DNA of 64,000 bases from Papaver somniferum (lineage: Eukaryota > Streptophyta > Magnoliopsida > Ranunculales > Papaveraceae), in NCBI RefSeq assembly GCF_003573695.1, contig NC_039362.1, positions 199,060,585-199,124,584 on the forward strand, given 5' to 3'. Shown here piece after piece: positions 22,950 through 32,400 of this stretch. The translations under genes were made by a program, and so were the position numbers. How positions within the stretch are numbered: position 1 is the stretch's first letter; the number at the start of each line of letters is the position of its first letter. The notes under the pieces are model-generated. The model was not told the origin of the DNA and did not search any database. It saw only the letters and a program-made list of their open reading frames with translations.

Positions 22950-24406
22950 ATCATCATATATACTGATCATGCTGCTTTAAAATATCTTTTGTCTAAGAAG
23001 GATACTAAACCTAGATTGATTAGGTGGATTCTGTTGTTGCAAGAGTTTTCTCCAGACATTAGAGACAAAAAGGGTGCCGAAAATGTTGTAGCAGATCACT
23101 TGTCTAGGCTAGTTGTTAGTTCCCCAGATGATTCCCTTCCTATAAGGGATAGCTTTCCTGATGAACAATTGTTCTTTGTTACCCAATTACCTTGGTATGC
23201 GAATATAGTGAACTATCTTGTTACTGGTCGAATGCCCCAACATTGGGGTAAACAAGATCGTTCTAGATTTTTAGCCGAGGTTAAGCACTTCTTTTGGGAT
23301 GATCCTTATTTGTTTAAGTATTGTCCAGACCAGATTATTAGGAGATGTATACCTGAGAGTGACCAGTCCAGTATTATTTCCTTTTGTCATGATCATGCTT
23401 GTGGGGGTCACTTTAGTGCTAAGAAGACTGCTGCTAAGATATTGCAGTGTGGATTCTATTGGCCTTCGTTGTTTAAAGACTCCCATAGTTACTGTGTTAC
23501 TTGTGAACGTTGCCAGAAATTAGGAACCATTTCCCGTAGGAACATGATGCCCTTGAACCCGATTCTGATTGTTGAGGTCTTTGATGTGTGGGGTATTGAC
23601 TTTATGGGTCCGTTCCCTAATTCTTTTGGTAACCTATACATCCTTGTCGTGTAGACTATGTCTCTAAGTGGATTGAAGCGGTTGCGTGTAAAACCAATGA
23701 CCATAGGGTTGTGATAGAGTTCTTGAAAAAAATATACTTACACGTTTTGGTACACCGCGAGCTATAATTAGTGATGGAGGGTCGCACTTTTGTAATGGAC
23801 CTTTTAGGCTTTTAATGAAGAAATATGGTATTACTCATAAGGTAGCTACCCCGTATCATCCACAGACTAGTGGTCAGTTGAGGTTTCCAATAGGGAGATA
23901 AAACGTATATTAGAGAAAACAGTTAATCCTAATCGGAAAGACTGGTCGTCTAGGCTTACTGATGCCTTATGGGCTTACCGTACTGCGTTTAAGACTCCTT
24001 TGGAATGTCGCCTTATCGGCTTGTTTATGGCAAGGCATGTCATTTACCTGTTGAGTTAGAACATAGAGCTTATTGGGCTGTTAAGCAGCTAAATTTTTCA
24101 CTCGACAAGGCAGGAGCCCATAGGAAACTCCAGCTCAATGAGTTGGAAGAGATTCGTAGAGATGCGTATGATAGTGCGAAGGAGTATAAGAACAAAATGA
24201 AACTTGTGCATGATAGGAATATTCTAAGAAAACATTTTCTCCAGGTCAAAAAGTTCTTCTGTATGATACCCGCTTACATCTTTTCCCTGGGAAGTTGCGT
24301 TCGGTGGACGGGTCCTTTTATTGTTCGCACTGTTTTTCCTCATGGAGCTGTTGAATTAAGTCACCGGATGGTAGTAGTTCTTCGAAGGTTAACGGTCAGA
24401 GATTGA
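22950..24406 (+). pseudogene. Athila-like integrase
   Basis: Opens with the end of RNase H ([28 protein letters not shown]). The HHCC zinc domain is complete: [16 protein letters not shown] and [11 protein letters not shown]. The catalytic core shows the first Asp in [15 protein letters not shown] (about 23590), the second in IISDGGSHFCNGPF (about 23771) and the region of the Glu in HPQTSGQ...REIKRI (about 23865-23900), where a small deletion shifts frame. The C-terminal part, [20 protein letters not shown], runs to 24406. A stop at 23652 and at least two frameshifts break it. Confidence 0.9.
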
Positions 24407-25850
24407 AACCCTTTTTAGAGCCCTTCCTACAGGTGATGTTGAGGAGGTCCCTCTGGAGGACCCTGTTTACCCTTGATTGACCATCGAGGCGGATTGTATG
24501 TTGTATATTAGTTTTTGATTTTCTTCACCCAGGTACTATCTTTCCAACTTCTCCTCGTGTTATGTTACTTTTGGTACTGCTCTTTCATTAGAAACATTGA
24601 GGACAATGTTAGATTTAAGTTTGGGGGTATGGGAGAAACTTTTAGTCGCATCTTTGAAACTTCTAGCGTCACATAGTACCGGTTAGCTAAGTTTACATAC
24701 TGTTTACCGAAAAGATAGAAATTGGAATGCTAGAGATAACAACTATTGAGACATTAGAGAAAAAGACATTGAGATCCTTGAAATTCAGGAGAGAACTTGT
24801 TCCTTTTAGAGGGTAACCGTGATGGACCTAACCATCCATGATGGAAAGGCAAGTAGGTCAGAAGGAAATGCCAGAAAGACAGAGCAACCTCACAATGTAG
24901 TCTTAGTTACTGGATTACGACTCTCTGTCATTAGAAACTTATTATCATCAACAAGCGGAGTGACATCAAAATTTATGAAAAAATTGAAGACGTTTAAGGT
25001 ATAGAAACAACAATAGAAAAGAATAATTCAAAAATCAAAGTTGAAGACTTAGTTACAAGAAGTACAAGAGGAAATGATATAAGTTGTTGAAGTTCATGAT
25101 ATCAAGACATCACAAGTTGTGAAGATCCAAGTTCTAAAGTCCTTCTCTCATGGCCATGTAAATTTTTGTCTTGTAAAAAAAAAAATGAAAAATGAAATGA
25201 AAAATGAAAAAAAATAAAAAAAATAAAAGAAACATCATTACGTTCTTTTTGTTCAATAAGGCCATAGGGAAGAAGAAATTTATAAGTCAAGCAAGAAATC
25301 AAAGAGAAGAGTTAATTGTCAAGGTTCTATGAGGTTCGAGAGTTTATCATCAAAAGTTGAAGACCGAAGAAGACGTTATTTTTACTGAGCACTGTGAGAG
25401 AGTCGAAGAAAGATGCATTTTGGTTGCTTTGTTTGTCTGCTTTCAATCTGGCACAAGATATTTCTAGCACTGATTTAACTCATCACACGTAATTAGTCCA
25501 GCTGTGTAGCAGATGTCCCTCTCATCTTTATCTCTCTCCTAATCTTATCCAGCAGTAAAGCAGCGGACGCATCTTACAATTTTTATCTAGCTGTGTAGCG
25601 GATATCTCTTTATCTAGCAGTCGTGCGGATGTGTCTCCCCTTTTCTTCAGTCAGCTTTAGAGCTGACACCTTTAATTTCTCTGGCATTCTAGTTACTTGG
25701 AGATAGGTTGAGAATATGTATGTCCTCATAGCTCTTTGGATACTTGTGACCAATTAGAAGTCATGGTTTTTGTGGGTACACCTCTGTTAAACCCACCCGA
25801 GATTAACTCGGTTTTATTTTTTAGTTTTGCTCGAGGACTAGCAAATAATA
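24407..25850 (+). other. 3' untranslated part of the Athila-like element
   Basis: No ORF of known kind. An internal purine tract AAGTTTGGGGGTAT at 24617-24630 duplicates the one before the LTR. An A-rich run is at 25174-25229. Between 25495 and 25680 the phrase AGCTGTGTAGC(A/G)GATAT recurs about four times in degraded form. Confidence 0.6.
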
Positions 25851-25864
25851 AGTTTGGGGGTATT
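25851..25864 (+). other. Polypurine tract of the Athila-like element
   Basis: AGTTTGGGGGTATT abuts the right LTR, the expected plus-strand primer position. Confidence 0.75.
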
Positions 25865-27384
25865 TGATAGACGCATTTTTGTGTCTAATTTGTCCTCAAT
25901 GTCCGTATTGTTGGAACTCTATTTTTGTACTAATATTGTGTTTTTATGTATTTTTAGGAGATAAACATTTTTGGAAAATTCGGCTCGAAAAGTTGATTTT
26001 GGCACCCTTGAAGGACAATTGTTATTCGGACTCTCACTGTCGGTTAAGGGGCACCTCAGTGGACACCTGCTATTCGCACCCCAGTTCAGGATAGGGGGAC
26101 ACCCTTTCTTCTTCGTTTGAAAACTGTTTTTTGGCGGGAAATGAAATTCTCAACTGGAAGAAGTTTGATCACAAAAATGAAGGGGTTACGGGTCGATTCA
26201 ATGGCTGAAATTTGATAGAGAGATGTGATATAGGTTAAGGAACACATTTTGGGCAGTGGGTTTGATCGGAATTGGCTGGAAAACGCGTGATGATTCACAC
26301 ACCCAAAACAGAGCACGTGTACTGTAACACGAGAAAAATTGAAGTTCTTGTGTGCATGAAGGAGTTCTGCTGGCGTTGGAAGAGTGTTGAGGCGTGAATA
26401 AGTTGAATGGGAGCGTGCAGGAAGCAAGTTGGCGTGAGAAAATTCTTTAAATGGCAATTATTCTCTATTTTTGGCAACAAGGAATAATCGAATTAAAGAG
26501 AGTATATACGCAATCAATGGTCGGATTTTTGGCCTCAATTCACTATAAATACACGTACAATTGAAGCTAGCAATTTTGGAGAGTCATTGGGAGAGAGTTA
26601 GAGCCGAGAGAATCAAAAGAAGAGGTCGACAGGCGAAGAAGTTCTGCTGCTGCTCAGCCAAGAACACGAAGAACATTGTACAGTCCAGGAGAGTCGTTGA
26701 CTAGTGTCGCATATTTGCGACAATTCTCAGTTCTTTTCTCGCGACTTCGGTGTTGTGCTTACAACACTTTTAAAGTGCCGTTGTTCCCTGACGCTTTCTG
26801 TGGGTCGCAAAGAACGGTCTTAAAACGTTTTCTTCTTATATCATCATTTGTAATCAACTTTTGAGCATTAATAAAATCTTTTGAGTATTTTTACAACATG
26901 ATGAGAGGCTAAATTCTTGGTGATTGAGGCAATGGAGGGTCTATTCACTCATGTTTGATTGGTAATATTTTTATTCATAATTTCTTTAATTATTTACTTT
27001 ATTTAATTCACTTGGATAAATATAAAAAAAAAGGATAAAATGGTTTTCTTAATTATTTGTGAATCAGTTTGATGTTTTATACTTAGAATAATTCTTTGAT
27101 AAATCATGCTTAAGGTTTACAACTTAATATTTGGACACCTTTTAAATTAAAAAGTGATTTAATAAGAAAAAGAGCTGAATAATAATTTCTGAAATATTAT
27201 TTATAACCAATCAACTTGAAGTGGTAGTGAATCCTGAGCCTTAATCCTTCTAAAATCTTGACATTACTATTAATTTCCATCATTTATTTATTTGCTTAAA
27301 TCTTAAAAAAAAAGAGTTACCTTCACAAGTTCGAAAAGAACCCACCTTTTACCACAATCTACAAAAACATTTGAAAATACATCA
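25865..27384 (+). repeat. 3' LTR of the Athila-like element
   Basis: Partner of 16411-17929. The few differences seen are single-base changes and one-base indels, so insertion is younger than that of the interrupted Tat-like host. Confidence 0.95.
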
Positions 27385-27389
27385 AACTC

Positions 27390-27785
27390 CCACGACTTAA
27401 CACAACTGTGGAAAAAGTGTGGGAGGAAATAGTGATGACGGAGGAAATCCCTCCCCCACCAAATTTCGGAAAAGATCCCCCACCAGGGTCTCGAAGTCAT
27501 GAATTTTGTAAGTATCATCTCTTCCATGGATACCAAACAGGTGATTGCAGGAACGTTCGGCGAATTATACTTCGCTTGATAGACCAAGGGAAACTCGCGC
27601 ATTTCCTAGAGGTTGATGTACCACCCCCGCCGCCTCGTGAGAATCAATCAATATACCGGATCGAGATAGACCGAGGAAAGCAACAATTAAACTGTAATTC
27701 GATAATTCACGCGGAAAGAAGTCTCCAAGACTTTCATGACAATGTGCTTAAAAGAGTACACAAGAGGGATTTCGAGGGAAACTAA
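27390..27785 (+). pseudogene. Tat-like gag, C-terminal part with zinc motif
   Basis: Continuation of the gag interrupted at 16410. After a Pro-rich stretch (EEIPPPPNFGKDPPPGS) it holds CKYHLFHGYQTGDC, the Cys-His-His-Cys motif found at the end of Tat/Ogre-type gag, then RRIILRLIDQGKLAHFLE. The frame stops at 27783, close to where protease begins in another frame. Confidence 0.82.
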
Positions 27786-28265
27786 ATATTCAGCGTCATG
27801 ACGAAAGAGCCGCTAGAGGAATGGCAGAAGAGGGAGATAACCTTCTCGACGAAGGATGACCTGATGGGGAAATTTCGTACATAAATCCTCTGGTCGTGAC
27901 CTTGGGATTCGGAAAATATTCCAGATGGGAGGAAGAGCAAGCTGAGGAAAGGAGAATTTGGGCAATAGACAGAATCTTAGTTGATACTGGGAGTTTAGTC
28001 GATATCCTCTTTTACCATACCTTTAGGACCATGGGATACAAGGACTCGGATCTTGTACCTTCTACATATAACATATATGAGTTCAATGGGGTAGCGTCTA
28101 AGCCGAAGGGGTAACTGACTGTGAAGATTCTCGCTGGCGAACTAGAGACGAAGGTCACATTCTGTCGTATATGTCGATTCTCCCTACAATTCTCTCATAG
28201 GGCGGCCTTGGATTCATGGAATAAAGGGAGTTGCGTCGACATATCACCAAGCGATCCGGTTCCCA
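27786..28265 (+). pseudogene. Tat-like aspartic protease
   Basis: The active site is in RILVDTGSLVDILFYHTF (Asp at about 27982), followed by the family phrase DLVPSTYNIYEFNGVASKPKG. A stop at 28112 follows a Gly-stop where relatives read on. The flap and the 'GRPW' motif are readable only after a frame change near 28155 (DSPYNSLIGRPWIHGIKG). It would process the polyprotein. Two lesions. Confidence 0.8.
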
Positions 28266-28715
28266 ATGCCAAGCGGAATCGGCGAGATAAGAGGAGATCT
28301 GAGAGACGCAAAAGAATTTATAACAAAAGACGTGCATAATTACGAGGAGAAATTAAGAAAGAAGATGGAACAAAGGAAGAAATTCAGCGAAGAAAGAAGA
28401 GCCGAACAACTGATGGTATTTACGACAGAATCTAGCAAAGGACTGAGCGGAACGCATGAGGATGAGGAGGAAGCCAATGAAGCAAAAATTCGTACCGAGG
28501 AAGATAATAACGCAATACCAGAGGAAGGAGGCCAGGTCAATCAAAAACAAGGTGGAAAGGCCAAGAAGGGGAAGGTTTCTGAAGAAAATGAAATGACAAA
28601 GAATAAAAAGGAAACTCCCACGACAAAGGAGAAGCAAACTCCACGAGAAGGAACGATGATGAACCGGTCAAGAGGCAAAAAGGCACAGGGACAAAGAGGC
28701 CGAGGAAAGCGTTGA
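28266..28715 (+). CDS. Charged ORF after protease, unknown
   Basis: The first 20 residues (MPSGIGEIRGDLRDAKEF) still belong to the protease C-terminus. The following 130 residues are mostly Lys, Glu, Arg and Gln (EKLRKKMEQRKKFSEERRAEQ, GGKAKKGKVSEENEMTKNKKE). No known fold is visible. It lies where reverse transcriptase should begin. It may be a replacement of pol by repetitive charged sequence, or simply gag-like N-terminal sequence placed here by recombination. Confidence 0.45.
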   Translation: MPSGIGEIRGDLRDAKEFITKDVHNYEEKLRKKMEQRKKFSEERRAEQLMVFTTESSKGLSGTHEDEEEANEAKIRTEEDNNAIPEEGGQVNQKQGGKAKKGKVSEENEMTKNKKETPTTKEKQTPREGTMMNRSRGKKAQGQRGRGKR

Positions 28716-28737
28716 AATACAAAATTCACAGAATAAG

Positions 28738-29124
28738 TTGAAAGAAAGTCGCGAAGACGAGGAGATGGCCCGGTTAAAGGAAGAACTTTACCAAGAGAAA
28801 CGAAGGAAAGAGGATCTGGCCAGGGAACGAATAAGGTTAGAAAGGGAAAATGAGAAGATGATCATCATAAATAATCATTTGAAAAGGAAGCAGGCAGATA
28901 GTAATATGCAGGAGGAGAGATATGCTATGGGAGAAGCACGAACTAAAGAAAGACATTACACGCGAAAACGAGAAGGCCTGGGACGAGGTGAGAAAAAGGA
29001 GCGAGAAGACTTGAAGAAGGCCATAGAAAGCAGCAGAAGAGAATTCAGGGAAAGGGAGTATCGAATGCAACAATCAATAGAAGTTACTCGAGGAAGAAAC
29101 AATATCCCCAAGGAAAGGAGATAA
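28738..29124 (+). CDS. Charged coiled-coil ORF, unknown
   Basis: 128 codons, strongly Glu/Arg/Lys rich with heptad character (EDEEMARLKEELYQEKRRKED, ARERIRLERENEKM). It resembles in composition the N-terminal coiled coil of the same element's gag (14834 onward), including RERE-type runs. A partial duplication of the gag N-terminus is possible. No catalytic motif. Confidence 0.45.
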   Translation: MKESREDEEMARLKEELYQEKRRKEDLARERIRLERENEKMIIINNHLKRKQADSNMQEERYAMGEARTKERHYTRKREGLGRGEKKEREDLKKAIESSRREFREREYRMQQSIEVTRGRNNIPKERR

Positions 29125-29751
29125 ATTGATTTGCAAATGGTAAACAAATGATCAAGGATTGAACCGTGCAAGCCATAAATAGCAGCGCTTTTCTCGTTAA
29201 GGCAAAAGGAGCATGAGAGCTTGCAAAGTCTCGTCGCACGATGGGAATAAGTACGCAAAGAATTGAAGGGAAGAATCTCGGAAGAGGAGTTGGTGTGATC
29301 GTTCATCTATGCTTTATCAACCGCGCAGCCGTTATTTTCCGCACAATTCAAGATAAGAAATGCAGTACGAATGAAGGAGTTGAAAAAAATACCAAGACGA
29401 GCACATTCGTATGGAGTAAGAATAGGAAAGATACAATGAGATAATATAAATGTATCCGCTTATTTTGATGATAAAAATGAAACGATCGATGTACTCAATT
29501 TTCAAGAGCATATCAATAAAAATTTGATCAAATATTGATGAAATAAATATTCGTCGAGTAACCAAAGACAGTAAGACCTCAAGATTAGGAGGCAAATAAT
29601 GAAAATGAAATAAAACGTTTCTAGGGAAACTTAAAACCTTCGCCTAGGAAGGCTGGGAACCCACGGCATGCACCCTAGTTCGCATGAAAATGCAAGAGGA
29701 AAATACCTAACGCATGTCGTGGACAACTCTCAGGCACAAAGTTAGGGGCAA
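29125..29751 (+). other. Non-coding 3' region with purine tract
   Basis: No supported ORF. At its end ACAAAGTTAGGGGCAA (29737-29751) looks like a polypurine tract followed by TG. Confidence 0.45.
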
Positions 29752-30100
29752 TGATAAGACCTATCCGCTGAGGGTCCCTTTTATGATGGCCTTCGGTAAG
29801 GGGTGCAGAAATATGACCAAGGCGCCGACGTATTCGGTTGAGCTGCGGGTGCCTAGGACGTCTGGAGCGTTACCGACCATGTCTGTTTGGCAAGTCTTGG
29901 CTACGATGCACTTGATCCCAAAGAAACCCCACTTAGGGTGTGACTTCGTAACTCCGAGCCTTATCGGCGAAGAGGATAAGAAGTCACGAAAACAACTGAA
30001 TGTCGTAATAACCGGACGGGAGGAGACCAACATGCATGTTAGGGTTAAAGAAACTTCCAATGGAATACCTTCCCCTTTGCAATACACAATTGCATAACAC
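29752..30100 (+). repeat. Possible truncated or unrelated 3' LTR
   Basis: Starts TGATAAGACC right after the purine tract, as a gypsy LTR would. Apart from the first ten bases it does not match the LTR at 13978-14517, and no end is found. It may be an LTR of a different family joined by recombination. Confidence 0.35.
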
Positions 30101-30660
30101 TTAGAAAGCACCATAATGAACCTGAAAAATGAACACACACACACAAAATAGTTCATCATTAAAATGAAGCTGAAACAAAATAACTTCATTCAATAACATT
30201 CTTACAGATAAACAAAAGCATCAACAATACTTATTCCATGAAAAAAAAAGAGTTCATTCTCGGAATGAATCCGTAACAGAATAGCACTAATAGCTTCTTC
30301 CTTAACAAAATAGCTTCATTCAATAACATTCTAACACATAAATAAAGAGTTCATTGATGCCTTAAAAACAGAATGACTTCATTCATTAACATCCTAAAAA
30401 CAGATAAACAAAGCAGCAACAGTACTTCTTCCCTGACAAAAGACGAGTTCATTCTTGGAATGAAGTCGTAACGCTATTAATAGCTTATTCCTTAACAAAA
30501 ATGAAGAGATCATTCTTGGAATGAAGCCGTAACGCTATTCATTAACATCCTAACACAGATAAACAATGCAGCAACACTACTTCTTCCATGACAAAAGAAG
30601 AGTTCATTCTTGGAATGAAGTCTTAACAGAACGACTTCATCTTAAAATTCAAAGAAAAAC
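30100..30660. repeat. Imperfect tandem repeat tract
   Basis: Units of about 55-120 bp built around GTTCATTCTTGGAATGAAGT (near 30250, 30447, 30505, 30603) and AACATCCTAACACAGATAAAC. The first phrase is itself a hairpin (TTCATTC/GAATGAA). An (AC) run is at 30132-30146. Confidence 0.6.
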
Positions 30661-31640
30661 TTAGTTGATCTATATAATTACTTCAAATAAAGGAAAGGAT
30701 TAGCGTGAAAACTCACCAGCAACAAGAAAGAATTCAAATCAAAGCTCCAAAAAAACACCAATCTCCGAATCTGTAATTCCAAAAAATCAACTCCAACCGA
30801 ATCAATCTTCAAAAAGCCTAGAATCAATCTTCAAAAACCTCGAATCAAATCTCCAAAAAGCCTCGAATCAATCTTCAAAAAGCCTTGAATCTTCAAAATA
30901 TCTGTAATTCCAAATCAAACTCCGTAATCAAATTAACTCTGTAAACAACTCAATCTTCATAACCAAGTTAATCTGTTGTAAATCGAATCGATATTGGTAT
31001 CAAAAACGAAATCGAGGAAGATTTCGTAAACCCTAGAAGAAAATTTTCTGCAGCAAAATAAGAAATCCATAGATCGGAGTAGGAGAGAGAAAAATAATCT
31101 GAAACTGATTCTTGTTGTTTATTGTTTATATATGTCGGTAAAAGGACCAAACAATAAAATTTTAGGACCAAACAATAAATTTTGCACATGCAGGGGTGTT
31201 TTGGTAACATAAAAAGAATATTCCGTGCGGGTGGACAAAACCTAGGACCAAACTATAATTTATATTTCCAAAATGGACCAAACAGACAATTGACTAGGTC
31301 AATTGGACTAGACTGTCTCTAATATATTATTTCTAGGACCAATGGGTATTTCCTACGTTGCAGAATTGGATCCCAAAATTTAATTTTACTTGGGATGAAA
31401 GAAACCAACCAAATGGTCCCAGAATTATGCCAGACAATAATAATGAATCTTGCAAGAAAACAAAATGCCAAGACCGCTCTTAAATTGTCTCACCAAGTAC
31501 TAACCAATTTCTCCCTTCTCCCTTCTATCAAAAGCTATAAAAAAATCTCAAAGTTATAGCATGTTAGGATATGCCATCGGAAAGTAGATTTGAATGTTAT
31601 TAATTTGATGTTTCCATATAAACTTAAGATTTTTCTTTCT
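30660..31640. other. Unclassified, possible minus-strand promoter and leader
   Basis: Read on the minus strand, 31340-30660 goes from repeats of TTTGGTCC through TATATAAAC (near 31128) to CTAGGGTTT and short repeats of TTTTGAAGATTGATTC. That looks like promoter and untranslated leader of a gene or DNA element with no coding part here. 31345-31640 holds nothing recognised. Confidence 0.3.
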
Positions 31641-31647
31641 GCAATTA

Positions 31648-31662
31648 GGCTAACCCCTATGG
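31648..31662 (+). repeat. Left terminal inverted repeat
   Basis: GGCTAACCCCTATGG; exact inverted partner at 63345-63359, 31.7 kb away. TTA precedes it. Confidence 0.75.
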
Positions 31663-31726
31663 TTTTCTAATAGTCCACGTCAGCTAGGACAACCTCATAA
31701 GCCCTTTGGTATGGCGAATCCAGCTG

Positions 31727-31852
31727 TGAAACGCTGAATAGTTCAGCTTCAAAAGCTGAATAGATCAGTGCCCAGGTGAACGCTGAATAGACTAGCGCTT
31801 GACTTGGTCAACTAGTTTGACAGCGTTGAACGAAGCAGCGCTTGAAAATCGA
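31727..31852. repeat. Left subterminal repeats
   Basis: Several copies of ACGCTGAATAG and related AGCGCTTGA, including the palindrome GCTGAATAGTTCAGC at 31733-31747. CCCAGGTGAACGCTGAATAG (31771-31790) is nearly identical to 63121-63140. Candidate transposase- or regulator-binding sites. Confidence 0.6.
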
Positions 31853-32033
31853 GTTTTCTTCCTCGCAGAACCCCCTCTCCCTCAGTTCTTCACTCAAACA
31901 CACCCGAAAATGCATGTTGAAGATCGATGATTCTAGAAATTTGTTTCTCAAATCCTTCCGTGGGTTTCTTATCCATCTAATTTTTGATCGTTTGAGAGTA
32001 TTTCCATTTGATTCCGTCCACGAAATTGATTGA

Positions 32034-32399
32034 GGTAAGGATTTGAAATTTTAGGGTTTTTTTTTTTGATTTTTGATTATGATGAAAATTTGATGAAATT
32101 GATGATTGGTAGTTGATACAATGCATGATTTAGATGATATGTTTATGTGATTTAAATGATATGTGATTGAAATTGATTTTTAGAATTTTTGGGGTTTGAT
32201 TTGATTATTTGTGATGAACAAAAAATGAATTTTAAATTTTTGTGATGAAAATGAATGATAATTTATATGATTAGTTTGTAGGTAAATTTGTATGATAATT
32301 TAATTATTTGTATGATGATAATGAATTATTTTTGGTAATTTTTATGATAATTTAGTTTCCATGATTGATATTTTTTTTCATGTTTGTTATTGATTGTAG
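32034..32399 (+). other. Likely 5'UTR intron of the PMD gene
   Basis: GAG|GTAAGG at 32034 and TTGATTGTAG ending 32399 give good splice signals. The interval is T-rich, as plant introns are, and ends one base before the start codon of the PMD frame. Confidence 0.55.
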
Positions 32400-32400
32400 T

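Larger units (their letters stand above)
16411..27384 (+). mobile_element. Athila-like Ty3-gypsy element, 10,974 bp, perfect TSD
   Basis: LTRs at 16411-17929 and 25865-27384 (1519 and 1520 bp, nearly identical by eye), with TG...CA ends and the 5-bp duplication AACTC at 16406-16410 and 27385-27389. A primer site TTTTTGGCGCCGCCGACGCG follows the left LTR, and a purine tract precedes the right one. Gag, protease, reverse transcriptase, RNase H and integrase lie in gypsy order. The protease and gag are of the Athila type. Many frameshifts and stops make it inactive. No env-like ORF is visible after integrase. Confidence 0.95.
13978..29751 (+). mobile_element. Tat-like Ty3-gypsy element lacking pol, split by Athila
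   Basis: Order: LTR with TATA box, primer-site-like TTTTGGCGTCCAGAAAC, a charged gag, a gag zinc motif, a protease, two highly charged ORFs, a non-coding stretch and a purine tract. The gag and protease are of the Tat/Ogre kind. No reverse transcriptase, RNase H or integrase motif is seen in any frame, so the element would depend on another copy. An Athila-like element occupies 16411-27384. The left limit (TCATAAGAC at 13978) is inferred from similarity to TGATAAGAC after the purine tract and is weak. No matching right LTR is confirmed. Confidence 0.7.
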
